Assembly (NCBI GenBank): GCA_018268915.1
Contig: JAFDVQ010000007.1
Coordinates: 206,434 to 270,433 of the forward strand
DNA length: 64,000 nt
Origin: Acidobacteriota bacterium
GTDB lineage: Bacteria > Acidobacteriota > Terriglobia > Terriglobales > Acidobacteriaceae
Reading direction: 5' to 3'
The position numbers were made by a program, and so were the translations under genes. This document shows, one piece after another, positions 9,581 to 17,722 of the stretch. The notes under the pieces are model-generated. The model saw only the letters and a program-made list of their open reading frames with translations. It searched no databases and was not told the origin of the DNA. Within the stretch, counting starts at the first letter, position 1, and each line of letters opens with the position of its first letter.

Positions 9581-11527
9581 ATGCCAAACGTCCTCAATCC
9601 AGAACCCGAGAGCATAACCCTGAACACCGAACTTGAAACCCCAACGCTTGATCCTGCGACTGAGCTTGAAGCTCAGCCGTCCGAATCCACGTCCAACCCC
9701 GAGACTGCCGAAGCACACAATATTGCTGCCCCAGCGCTGGACGCCGATGCCTCAACCGAGCCTGTAGCCCAGGCCGCCCCTGCAGAGACTCACCACTCCT
9801 CTGTAGCCCCGGCCGAACACAGCGCCGAATCAATGGATGATTTTTCAGCTGCCCTCGAGGCTTTCGAGCGCGAGCAGGCTGCTGAAGCTGCTGCCGTCGA
9901 AGCCTATGGAGACAAACTCGTCCCCGGCACCGTCATTAAGCAGACTGAAAAGTACCTCGTGGTCGATGTAGGCCTCAAGTCCGAGGGCCTCGTGCCGCTC
10001 GAGCAGGTCACCGATCACACTGGCGCAGTCAAGTTCCAGCCCGGCGAAGTCATTGACGTGGTTATCGAACGCGAAGAGCCCGAGGGCGGCTATCTCGTCA
10101 GCTACGAGAAGGCCCAGCGCCTCCGCGTGTGGGACACCATCGAAAAGCATGCCAACGACAAAACTCCGATCGTCGGCACCGTTGTCAGCCGCGTCAAGGG
10201 TGGCCTCACTGTCGACATCGGCATGAAGGCGTTCCTGCCCGGCTCGCAGCTTGAGATCCGTCCCGTCCGCAACCTCGACGGCTATCTCGGCACGCAGATC
10301 GAAGTCCGCGTCATCAAGCTCAATAAGAAGCGCGGCAACGTCGTCGTCTCCCGCAAGGAGATCCTCGAGGAAGAGCAGACCGCCAAGCGCTCTACAACAC
10401 TCGAGCACCTCGGCGAGGGCGCGGTGCTCACCGGCACCGTTAAGAACCTCACCGATTACGGCGCGTTCGTCGACCTTGGCGGCATCGACGGCCTCCTTCA
10501 CATCACCGACATGAGCTGGGGACGCCTCACCCATCCCCGCGATTTGGTCAACGTCGGCGACGAGATCCAGGTCAAGGTGCTCAAGTTCGACAAAGACAAG
10601 CAGCGCGTCTCGCTCGGCTTCAAGCAGCTCACGCCTGATCCATGGCTCGATGCCTCGGAGCGGTACCCGGTTGGAGCACACGTCCACGGCCGCGTTCTCT
10701 CGGTCACCGACTACGGCGCGTTCGTCGAACTGGAGCAGGGAATTGAAGGTCTGGTTCACCTCTCTGAGATGACGTGGTCCAAGCGCCTCAAGCACCCCTC
10801 CAAGCTGGTCAAGCCCGGAGACGAGGTCGACACGGTTGTTCTCAGCGTCAACCCCGCCGACCGCCGCATCTCGCTTGGCATGAAGCAGCTTCTCGAGAAC
10901 CCGTGGGAGAACCTCACCGAGCGCTATCCCGCCGGAACCGTTGTCGAAGGTCGCGTTCGCAACCTCACCGACTTCGGCGCCTTCATCGAAATCGAGGATG
11001 GCATCGACGGCCTTGTCCACGTCTCCAACCTGAGCTGGACCAAGCGCGTCAAGCATCCTTCTGAAGTCGTGAAGAAGGGCGAGAAGGTCAAGGCAGTTGT
11101 TCTCGGCGTCGAGCCGCAGAATCGCCGCCTGAGCCTCGGCATCAAGCAGCTTCAGCCCGATGTGTGGGAGAGCTTCTTCGCTACCCACCGCGTCGGCGAT
11201 GTGGTGCACGGCAAGGTCCTCAGGACCGCGCAGTTCGGCGCTTTCGTTGAAATCGCCGAGGGCGTTGAAGGCCTCTGCCACGTCTCGGAAGCCAGCGAAG
11301 TGCCCGGCGAGCCATCGAAGCTGGAAGTCGGCCAGGAGCACGAGTTCAAGATCATCAAGATCAACGTCGAAGAGAAGAAGGTGGGTCTCAGCCTTCGCGC
11401 GGTCAGCGGCCACGAAGCCAGCCGGGCCCAGGTGGAGAGCTACAAGGAGCACGCGCACAAACAGCCCGTCTCCAGCTCAACAACGACTCTCGGCGACCTT
11501 ATCAACTGGCGCAAGAACGAGCGGTAA
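9581..11527 (+). CDS. rpsA: 30S ribosomal protein S1
   Basis: Ribosomal protein S1 binds the 5' part of mRNA at the small subunit and helps initiation. Six S1 OB-fold repeats are visible at about residues 112-179, 194-261, 279-348, 366-435, 451-522 and 538-606; the last four show the typical G-x-V-x-x-h-TDYGAFV/DFGAFI then GLVH-S pattern. The frame is open from 9524, but the ATG at 9581 has GGAG nine bases upstream, so I use it (648 residues). Ahead of the repeats lies a 110-residue acidic Glu/Ala/Pro/Thr-rich extension, which makes the protein longer than the roughly 560 residues of E. coli S1. The usual upstream neighbour cmk is absent. A strong terminator follows. Confidence 0.96.
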   Translation: MPNVLNPEPESITLNTELETPTLDPATELEAQPSESTSNPETAEAHNIAAPALDADASTEPVAQAAPAETHHSSVAPAEHSAESMDDFSAALEAFEREQAAEAAAVEAYGDKLVPGTVIKQTEKYLVVDVGLKSEGLVPLEQVTDHTGAVKFQPGEVIDVVIEREEPEGGYLVSYEKAQRLRVWDTIEKHANDKTPIVGTVVSRVKGGLTVDIGMKAFLPGSQLEIRPVRNLDGYLGTQIEVRVIKLNKKRGNVVVSRKEILEEEQTAKRSTTLEHLGEGAVLTGTVKNLTDYGAFVDLGGIDGLLHITDMSWGRLTHPRDLVNVGDEIQVKVLKFDKDKQRVSLGFKQLTPDPWLDASERYPVGAHVHGRVLSVTDYGAFVELEQGIEGLVHLSEMTWSKRLKHPSKLVKPGDEVDTVVLSVNPADRRISLGMKQLLENPWENLTERYPAGTVVEGRVRNLTDFGAFIEIEDGIDGLVHVSNLSWTKRVKHPSEVVKKGEKVKAVVLGVEPQNRRLSLGIKQLQPDVWESFFATHRVGDVVHGKVLRTAQFGAFVEIAEGVEGLCHVSEASEVPGEPSKLEVGQEHEFKIIKINVEEKKVGLSLRAVSGHEASRAQVESYKEHAHKQPVSSSTTTLGDLINWRKNER

Positions 11528-11554
11528 ACTTCCGCACGTCCTAACACGGCACAC

Positions 11555-11590
11555 CAGAACGGCCACCCGCAAGGTGGCCGTTCTGCTTTT
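11555..11590 (+). terminator. intrinsic terminator after rpsA
   Basis: A 13-bp perfect stem (CAGAACGGCCACC with GGTGGCCGTTCTG) and a CGCAA loop, followed by CTTTT. It begins 27 bases after the rpsA stop codon. Confidence 0.9.
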
Positions 11591-11625
11591 GGTGTCATCA
11601 TGCCTGCACCATGTATCCCCGATGT

Positions 11626-11660
11626 GGGTGCCCCGTCCAAGCTTTGCTTGGGCGGGAACT
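11626..11660 (+). repeat. REP palindrome, left flank of RAYT
   Basis: GGGTGCCCC precedes an 11-bp hairpin (CCCGTCCAAGC, TTT, GCTTGGGCGGG, one G-T pair), then AACT. The same framework, in inverted orientation, is found at 12276-12310 on the other side of the transposase gene, and again at 63068-63100. Confidence 0.85.
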
Positions 11661-11740
11661 AGGATGTTCACGACGGACTTCGGATCTCAACCGACTCGAT
11701 CATCACAGACAATTCGTTCCTTTCCATCGACTCTACTGTC

Positions 11741-12289
11741 ATGCCTTCGGGACTTCGCCGAATCCAGCAAGCAAGACAACTGCACTTCATCACCTTCAGT
11801 TGCTATCACAAGAAGCAGAAACTGGCGACTCCGCAGGCACGATCAGTCTTCGAACGATCACTGGAACTTACACGTATCGCTTATGGATTCTATGTAGCCG
11901 GTTATGTCGTCATGCCGGAACACGTTCACCTGCTCCTTACAGAAGCAGATCCAGGGCCGCTATCTACTGCCGTGCAGGCTCTCAAGCAGTCCGTCTCTCG
12001 CAAACTCGCGCTCAGAGGAGCCGAACCATTCTGGCAAGCTCGCTACTACGATTTCAATGTCTGGAACGAAGAGAAGCGCGTCGAAAAGCTGCGCTACATC
12101 CACCGCAACCCCGTGCGTCGCGGGCTCGTCAAGAACGCCGAGGACTGGCAGTGGTCAAGCTTCGTGCATTACGCAACAGGACTGGAGGGAGTCGTTGAGA
12201 TCGAGTCAGAGTGGACGACGCAGAGACGTGCGCGGAGCGGTCTTCGGCCAATCGTCCGGATCAGACCCACAATTCAGTTCCCGCCCTAG
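11741..12289 (+). CDS. REP-associated tyrosine transposase (RAYT, IS200-like fold)
   Basis: A 182-residue single-strand-DNA transposase of the Y1/HUH class that maintains REP palindromes. The metal-binding HUH appears in MPEHVHLLL, preceded by the N-terminal strand HFITFSCYHKK. The C-terminal helix carries the candidate catalytic tyrosine and the family signature in KLRYIHRNPVRRGLV, followed by WQWSSFVHY. The gene lies between two inverted REP palindromes, and its TAG stop (12287-12289) is inside the right one, as expected if gene and repeat form one unit. It looks intact. RAYTs are usually single copy and domesticated rather than freely mobile. Confidence 0.93.
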   Translation: MPSGLRRIQQARQLHFITFSCYHKKQKLATPQARSVFERSLELTRIAYGFYVAGYVVMPEHVHLLLTEADPGPLSTAVQALKQSVSRKLALRGAEPFWQARYYDFNVWNEEKRVEKLRYIHRNPVRRGLVKNAEDWQWSSFVHYATGLEGVVEIESEWTTQRRARSGLRPIVRIRPTIQFPP

Positions 12290-12310
12290 CAGAGCTAGGA
12301 CGGGGCACCC
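12276..12310 (-). repeat. REP palindrome, right flank of RAYT
   Basis: Read on the minus strand it starts GGGTGCCCCGTCC and ends GGGCGGGAACT, the same ends as the left copy at 11626. Only the arms differ (TAGC/GCTA in place of AAGC/GCTT), with compensating changes on both sides of the hairpin. It contains the RAYT stop codon. Confidence 0.85.
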
Positions 12311-12350
12311 TCGGTGTAGTTAGTCGATACAGACGGGAGAGTACTTCGCA

Positions 12351-13337
12351 TCATTCAACATCCACAACCACCTTCCCGGTCGATCCTGATTCCACCGCTG
12401 CGTACGCAGCATCGAGGTCCGAAGTTGTAAACCGCTGCGAGTTCAGCAGTGGCTTCAACTTACCTTCGTCCGCGAGTGCTGCGGCTTGTCGAAGAATCTC
12501 GCCGTGACGCTCCAGTCCGACGCCGCTCAGCAGGGGATACAGCGTGAAGACTCCCGAATAGGTTGCTCCGCGGAACGACAGCGGCGCCAGCGAGTGCGTA
12601 CTCCATCCCAGACAACTGACTACGTGACCTGTGTAGCGGCGCACCGCGTTGAACGATGCGTCAATGGTCGATCCGCCAACGGTGTCGTAGACGACGTCGA
12701 AGCCTTCGCCGCCTGTGAACTTTTGAACATATTCGCCAACGGTCAGTGCGTGGTAGTCGACAGGCGTTGCACCATACTGCTCGACGAGATGTTTCTTCGA
12801 CGAGGAGACAGTGGCGTAAACATCCGCGCCAAACGCGCGCGCGATCTGAACACAGACGTGTCCCACGCCGCCCGCGCCCGCATGGATCAAGACCTTCTGC
12901 GCCTCATGCACCTGTGCGCGATCAACGAGACCTTCCCATGCCGTGATCGTGCTGAGAGGAAGAACCGCAGCCTCGCGCATCGAGAGCGTCTTCGGCTTGT
13001 GAGCAAGCAGCCGGGCATCGGCAGCGACGAATTCAGCAAGAGTCCCCTGCCTGCCGCCGACGCCACCCACCATTCCGAACACTTCGTCACCCGGCCGGAA
13101 ATCCGTCACTCCGGCACCGACCTCCTCCACCGTCCCCGCCATGTCGAGGCCGAGCACTGCCGGGAGAGGCTGCCTGGCGTGTTCCGCTTTGCCCGCGCGA
13201 ATTTTGGTGTCCAGGGGATTCACCCCGCTCGCCGCTATTCGCACCAGCACCTCGCCCGGCTGCAATGCCGAGCGGCGAATCTCCGTTTGCCTGAACGGTC
13301 CTCCCGCTGCATCAACCTGCCACACTCGGGTCTGCAT
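12351..13337 (-). CDS. NADPH:quinone oxidoreductase, MDR/zinc-alcohol-dehydrogenase superfamily
   Basis: A 328-residue medium-chain dehydrogenase/reductase. The N-terminal GroES-like domain has GEVLVRIAASGVNPLDTKIR and VLGLDMAGTVEEVG. The Rossmann domain has the nucleotide-binding motif HAGAGGVGHVCVQIA at about residues 152-166. The cysteines that bind catalytic or structural zinc in true alcohol dehydrogenases are absent, so it belongs to the zinc-free quinone oxidoreductase group, using NADPH to reduce quinones or enones. It is a single gene whose 3' end abuts the RAYT repeat. The physiological substrate cannot be told from sequence. Confidence 0.9.
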   Translation of the reverse strand: MQTRVWQVDAAGGPFRQTEIRRSALQPGEVLVRIAASGVNPLDTKIRAGKAEHARQPLPAVLGLDMAGTVEEVGAGVTDFRPGDEVFGMVGGVGGRQGTLAEFVAADARLLAHKPKTLSMREAAVLPLSTITAWEGLVDRAQVHEAQKVLIHAGAGGVGHVCVQIARAFGADVYATVSSSKKHLVEQYGATPVDYHALTVGEYVQKFTGGEGFDVVYDTVGGSTIDASFNAVRRYTGHVVSCLGWSTHSLAPLSFRGATYSGVFTLYPLLSGVGLERHGEILRQAAALADEGKLKPLLNSQRFTTSDLDAAYAAVESGSTGKVVVDVE

Positions 13338-13921
13338 GCGACCTCCTATGCGCCTAGAGCGGTCTCTGGGCGTAAAAATTCTGATTTCAGACGTTTGCAG
13401 CGATCATGGGCCGTAAATATATCTTGCGAATGGGCTTAGCTGCAGATGTATCCAAGGAAAGGGACTTACGAAGGCGGAGGAGCACATAAACTCCAGAAAT
13501 GCGGGACTTAGGTAGACGTGGAAAGGACCGATTCTCTAAATATTTGCCAGGATTAGACTTAGATTTAGTCGACCCCGAAACAAAGGACTTAGCGAGGGGA
13601 GGCAGCAGGTGGGGTGAGCGAGTTTCATCGAGTTGAAAGGTTCCTGAATGCATGGGTTTGTTCGTCGGAACTCAGAGCTGTGAAGGGCAGGCGTGAGGCC
13701 AAATGGAAGACCGGCATCCTTTGTTGCACCTTGCTTGATTCAAGTATGAAGAGATCGGTGAATTAATCTGCAAAAATTTGGCGCAGAAACGGAAATTTAT
13801 TTTTGCCTGCTCGATGCGGTGTGTCCCGGGTCCAAGGCAGGTTCTTCGGAATCGAGGCAAACGAGATGGGGCAGGCCTCAAGAAAATCTGACCTGCCCCT
13901 GATGTCCTTTTCCCTTTGTCG
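13338..13921. other. 584-base spacer without a recognised gene
   Basis: Lies between two minus-strand genes. It has lower GC content than its neighbours. GGACTTA occurs at 13462, 13504 and 13585, with AGACTTA at 13555, at intervals that are multiples of three; on the minus strand these fall in one short 88-codon open frame with no family resemblance. A hairpin at 13868-13899 closes the right end. No RNA gene was recognised. Confidence 0.4.
13868..13899 (-). terminator. hairpin downstream of GH51 gene
   Basis: An 8-bp stem GGGGCAGG/CCTGCCCC with a 16-base loop, 22 bases after the GH51 stop codon. There is no T-run after it on the minus strand, so it may protect the 3' end rather than terminate on its own. 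Confidence 0.4.
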
Positions 13922-15571
13922 TCAAACAGCCAGCGTGAGAACGGAATACGATCGCGCCGGGAACTTTACGCTCATTTTCGATCCGACAGATGGACTCGCA
14001 ACCGTCTGCGGTACGACCTTCTTCGGATCTGCGAACGTGTTGAGCGCCTTCAGATCACTGCCGGTAATGGTCTCGAATCCGATGACGCGCGACGGGGTGA
14101 GATCGTGCCAGTTCAATTCCAGCTCCTGTTCGTGCTCGAGATCGCGATTCAGCACGAAGATCGTCGCTGTCTTCTGCTCGGGCTGATGAGTCGCCATCAC
14201 ATCGAGATAGTTCACATGCCCGAAGCCCGGAGCAGCCAGCCCGATGTCTTCGATCGGCCGGCCAAGGGAAGCGACCTCGTATCCAGGCCCTTCCGGCTGA
14301 ATGCTCAGCGCGCGTCCACGTCCGTACTTCAGCGCCCACGCATACGGATAGAAGATCGTGTTGCGCAGAATGCCATCCTTGTTCGTCATGATCGGCGCAA
14401 TGACATTCACAAGCTGCGCCAGGCAAGCCACCTTCACGCGGTCCGAATGACGGATCAGCGAATTCACAAGGCCGCCAACCAGCAGCGCATCTTCCAGGTT
14501 GTAAGGCTCCTCAAGCAGGTGCGGAGCTTCAGTCCGATGTCCATTCACCGCATCACCACTGCGCGCGCGATACCAGACGTTCCACTCGTCGAAGGACAGG
14601 AACAGCTGCTTTGCCGACCGCTTCTGCGCCCGTACAGAGTCACAGACCGCCACGATCTCCTCAATCTGACGGTCCATCGCCAGATTCATTGCAAGGTACT
14701 TCGAGCTCTCGTTGTTGGTCTCTTCGGTGTTTCCCCAGTAGCGATGGAGCGAAATGCCATCGACGTACTCGTAGCACTGCTCCAGCACCGTGCGATCCCA
14801 GGTGATGTAGGTCGGCATGAAGGGACCGCTGGACCCGCAGGCGATCAGCTTTACCGACTCATCGACATTGCGCATCTGGCGCGCAGCGTCGGCGGCCTTG
14901 ATGCCGTACTCGCGAGCCTCCATGTGGCCGATTTGCCATGGCCCATCCATCTCGTTTCCGACGCACCAGAATTTGACATTGTGCGGCTGCTCGTATCCGT
15001 GCGACCGACGGAGCTCGCTCCACTTCGTACCCTTGTCGATGTTGCAGTACTCCACCAGGGCCGCAGCATCTTCCGCCGACCCGGTGCCGAAGTTCAACCC
15101 GAACAGCGGCTCGGTTCCCACCTTGCGCGCCCATGTGATGAACTCGTCAGTACCGAATTGATTTGTCTCGAGCGTGTTCCATGCGCGATCGAGCACAGCA
15201 GGCCTGTCTTTCTTCGGCCCTACGCCATCCAGCCAGTGGTAGCCGGAGACGAAGTTTCCGCCGGGCCAGCGAATGATGGGCACGCCGAGATCGTGAATCT
15301 CTTTCATCACATCGGTGCGAAATCCGTCCGCGTCCGCGAATTTCGATTTCGGATCGTAGATGCCCTCGTAAATCGCCCGCCCCAACTGTTCGAGGAACGA
15401 CCCGAAGAGATGCGGATTGATCTCAGATATCTGTCGACCCGAATCGATTACCACGCGCGTCGCGCGCAGCGTCTGAGCAATACCGAACCGGCCGAGCGCC
15501 GATGTTGCGGCAACGGCCAGGCCAGTTTGCCCGGCTTTATTCAGAAACTCTCTGCGAGATACGTTCTTCAT
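13922..15571 (-). CDS. exported GH51 alpha-L-arabinofuranosidase
   Basis: A 549-residue secreted enzyme that removes terminal alpha-L-arabinofuranosyl residues from arabinan or arabinoxylan. A twin-arginine leader is present (SRREFLNKAGQTGLAVAATSA). The TIM barrel contains the family signatures INPHLFGSFLEQLGRAIYEGIYD and IIRWPGGNFVSGYHW, the acid/base Glu207 in WCVGNEMDGPW, and the nucleophile Glu329 in SFDEWNVWY. The C-terminal beta-sandwich ends with RSYSVLTLAV. Length is normal for GH51. A clear promoter and a LacI-type operator lie about 110 bases upstream (15669-15715), suggesting sugar-controlled expression. A GH54 arabinofuranosidase at 57 kb may work on the same polymer. Confidence 0.95.
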   Translation of the reverse strand: MKNVSRREFLNKAGQTGLAVAATSALGRFGIAQTLRATRVVIDSGRQISEINPHLFGSFLEQLGRAIYEGIYDPKSKFADADGFRTDVMKEIHDLGVPIIRWPGGNFVSGYHWLDGVGPKKDRPAVLDRAWNTLETNQFGTDEFITWARKVGTEPLFGLNFGTGSAEDAAALVEYCNIDKGTKWSELRRSHGYEQPHNVKFWCVGNEMDGPWQIGHMEAREYGIKAADAARQMRNVDESVKLIACGSSGPFMPTYITWDRTVLEQCYEYVDGISLHRYWGNTEETNNESSKYLAMNLAMDRQIEEIVAVCDSVRAQKRSAKQLFLSFDEWNVWYRARSGDAVNGHRTEAPHLLEEPYNLEDALLVGGLVNSLIRHSDRVKVACLAQLVNVIAPIMTNKDGILRNTIFYPYAWALKYGRGRALSIQPEGPGYEVASLGRPIEDIGLAAPGFGHVNYLDVMATHQPEQKTATIFVLNRDLEHEQELELNWHDLTPSRVIGFETITGSDLKALNTFADPKKVVPQTVASPSVGSKMSVKFPARSYSVLTLAV

Positions 15572-15668
15572 GAGATCCCCTCGTTCGCGGACAGCTCCGA
15601 TGCCGTCCGGTGGTGCGGTTCGAATTTCGTTTCATCGGCGATGAAAACTTCGCGACGTACGATTGCTG

Positions 15669-15680
15669 GTAAACGTTTGC
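15669..15680. promoter_or_regulatory. LacI/GalR-type operator at GH51 promoter
   Basis: GTAAACGTTTGC is an almost perfect 12-bp palindrome with the central AACGTT typical of LacI-family sites. It lies at the predicted transcription start of the GH51 gene, just downstream of the -10, where a bound repressor would block initiation. No LacI-family gene is in the window. Confidence 0.55.
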
Positions 15681-15686
15681 TCGCAA

Positions 15687-15715
15687 AGCATAGAAACTGC
15701 CCCTAGCTTTGTCAA
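15687..15715 (-). promoter_or_regulatory. sigma-70 promoter for GH51 gene
   Basis: On the minus strand, TTGACA (15715-15710), exactly 17 bases, then TATGCT (15692-15687). The -35 matches consensus fully. It gives a leader of about 110 bases. Confidence 0.7.
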
Positions 15716-15884
15716 AACGTAATTTGGCCTACGGCTGAGCCCGGATCGCACTCGAATCTAAGTCAGGTCGGTTTGTGATTTCCGACCGCTCCCGGTCCGC
15801 AAAGCGCAAAGGCACTTCGAGAAGCTTCCAGAACAGATTCCGTGAACGTTTCGTACTGTAAGCTGACCTGTGCGGCGTCTCTGA

Positions 15885-16292
15885 ATGGAAGACCTCTTCA
15901 TCGCGTTATTGGGCTTTGTCGTGGAGCTATTGGGTGAGACGCTTACCGACCTGGCCTTTGCAGCGATTGTCGATGTGGTGTCACGAGCATTCCGAAGCGT
16001 TGGTTCTTCGGCACGAGAAGGGGACCCGGTTGCTTCGACGGTGGTGCTGATCGCAGCGGGAGCCGTTCTCGGGTTTCTGAGTGGAGTTATCTTTCCGCAT
16101 CCGCTAGTTCATCCTTCGAAGTATCACGGGATTAGCTTGTTGATCAGCCCGCTAATCACAGGTCTCATAATGGCGGTAGTCGGTCGCGGAATACGCAGAC
16201 GCGGTCGCGTTCCCGTCCGAATCGAGAGCTTTGCTTACGGCTTCAGCTTTGCTTTCACCTTCGCCCTCATCCGAATCCTGATGGTCCGCTGA
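15885..16292 (+). CDS. small integral membrane protein, unknown
   Basis: A 135-residue protein with about four hydrophobic segments: residues 3-32 (LFIALLGFVVELLGETLTDLAFAAIVDVV), 50-70 (VVLIAAGAVLGFLSGVIF), 82-99 (ISLLISPLITGLIMAVVG) and 114-132 (FAYGFSFAFTFALIRILMV). A basic stretch (RGIRRRGRVPVR) sits between the last two. No family or catalytic motif is recognised. It stands alone, divergent from the GH51 gene. Confidence 0.65.
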   Translation: MEDLFIALLGFVVELLGETLTDLAFAAIVDVVSRAFRSVGSSAREGDPVASTVVLIAAGAVLGFLSGVIFPHPLVHPSKYHGISLLISPLITGLIMAVVGRGIRRRGRVPVRIESFAYGFSFAFTFALIRILMVR

Positions 16293-16397
16293 AGCATCTC
16301 TTAAGTACCGGGCCATGAGCCCACATCGTAAGGATTGGAAACCGAGTCTCCGCTATACTTGAGGCAAAGCTTCCATCGATCCGCACTACCCTAACCC

Positions 16398-17660
16398 ATG
16401 TCAAACACTGCAATTAGCCGCGAAGAAGCTCTGCCCGTAGTGTCGGATAATGCGAGCGCGCGGAACATCATCAGCTTTACGGCTCTCAGCTTTGTGGTTT
16501 ACCTCGCCATCGGCCTGCCGCTGGCCATCCTTCCTGAGTACGTCCACCTGCGCATGGGCTATCACGCGTCCCTGGCGGGCGCGGTCATCAGCATCCAGTA
16601 CATTGCCACGTTCCTAAGTCGGCCCTGGGCGGGTCGGATCTCGGATCGCAAGGGAGCGAAGATCTCGGTGTTGTGGGGAATGGGCGCCTGCACGGCCAGC
16701 GGAATTCTGCTTTTCGGAGCGGCGGCACTTCACCACAATCCCGCATGGCTCAGCCTCACGATTCTCATCCTGAGCCGCCTTGCGCTGGGAATCGGCGAAA
16801 GCCTCGGCTCGACCGGAGCGACCCTGTGGGGCATCTCGAGTGCCGGTCCTGAACACACGGCGAAGGTTATTTCGTACAACGGCGTCAGCACCTACGGCGC
16901 ACTGGCTCTTGGCGCACCGCTTGGCGTGGTGATGGAGAGCCATTGGGGCTTGTCCTCTGTCGCGCTGCTCACTGTCCTTGTCTGCGCCGTCTCGTACGCC
17001 TGGGCGGCGATGAAGCCGCCGCTGCCCGTCACGCCGGGAGAGCATCTTCCATTTCGGAGCGTTCTCGGTCGCGTCATGCCGCATGGGACTGGTCTCGCAC
17101 TCGGGGGAGTGGGCTACAGCGCTCTGGCGACCTTCGTCACGCTCTTCTACGCGAGCCGCCGCTGGGATGGCGCCGCGCTTTGCCTGACAGCATTCGGATT
17201 CGCCTTCATCGCAACGCGTCTCGTCTTCATTCGCACGATCGGCACCTTTGGCGGATTCCCGGTCACCAAGCTATGCCTGATCGTCGAGTCGATTGGGGTG
17301 CTGATCCTGTGGCTCTCCGTTTCGCCGTGGATGGCTCTCGCAGGCGCAGCTCTCGCAGGAGCCGGATACTCGCTCGTCTTTCCCGCACTCGGCGTTGAGG
17401 CAGTCGCGCGCGTTCCGGTCGAAAACCGTGGAACTGCGCTGAGCGTGTACACCGTCTTTGCGGATGTCTCGTTTTTCATGGTGGGACCTGTTGCCGGCGC
17501 TGTGATCGGCGCCTTCGGCTACCGCAGCGTCTTTCTCTTCGCGCTGGTCTGCGTCATCGCCGCGCTCGGAATCGTGTTCGTTCTAGCAGGCAGGAAAAGG
17601 CAAAGCTTCGCGCCGGTCAACAAGACGCAGGCTCAAGAAATCGAAGGCTGTACGTCCTAA
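16398..17660 (+). CDS. MFS transporter, YhhS/YfcJ-like
   Basis: A 420-residue major facilitator superfamily protein with about 12 transmembrane helices. The N-terminal GLPLAILPEYVHLRMGY, the ISIQYIATFLSRPWAGR stretch and motif A (GRISDRKGAK) resemble the YhhS/YfcJ (UPF0226) exporters. The second half repeats the pattern with SVYTVFADVSFFMVGPVAGAV. Members are drug or sugar efflux proteins; the substrate is not deducible here. A TATACT -10 hexamer lies at 16353-16358 upstream. The next gene, mtaB, starts 62 bases later on the same strand. Confidence 0.9.
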   Translation: MSNTAISREEALPVVSDNASARNIISFTALSFVVYLAIGLPLAILPEYVHLRMGYHASLAGAVISIQYIATFLSRPWAGRISDRKGAKISVLWGMGACTASGILLFGAAALHHNPAWLSLTILILSRLALGIGESLGSTGATLWGISSAGPEHTAKVISYNGVSTYGALALGAPLGVVMESHWGLSSVALLTVLVCAVSYAWAAMKPPLPVTPGEHLPFRSVLGRVMPHGTGLALGGVGYSALATFVTLFYASRRWDGAALCLTAFGFAFIATRLVFIRTIGTFGGFPVTKLCLIVESIGVLILWLSVSPWMALAGAALAGAGYSLVFPALGVEAVARVPVENRGTALSVYTVFADVSFFMVGPVAGAVIGAFGYRSVFLFALVCVIAALGIVFVLAGRKRQSFAPVNKTQAQEIEGCTS

Positions 17661-17661
17661 C

Positions 17662-17706
17662 TCCGCGAACTCGCGCAGCGCGCTAACACCGCTAGCTCCG
17701 CTGCTC
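17662..17706 (-). repeat. dispersed palindromic spacer element, copy 1
   Basis: Read on the minus strand it follows the pattern TAGCGG-AGT-AGCGCGCT-CGC-CGTT-GC seen at 19975, 22247, 26034 and 35267. It fills the gap between the MFS gene and mtaB. It is the most diverged of the close copies. Confidence 0.5.
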
Positions 17707-17722
17707 CAGTAAACTGAGGCTT

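Noticed and set aside
9845..11458. 537-codon minus-strand frame opposite rpsA
   Set aside because: An exact antisense of a GC-rich conserved gene with six S1 repeats; its Leu/Asp/Glu-rich sequence resembles no family.
13462..13591. Repeated GGACTTA motifs as an operator array or small gene
   Set aside because: The intervals are multiples of three, but the frame has no family likeness and the motif is short; not enough to call a feature.
13916..15706. 596-codon plus-strand frame opposite the GH51 gene
   Set aside because: The minus strand carries a full GH51 enzyme with catalytic residues; the plus frame is its shadow.
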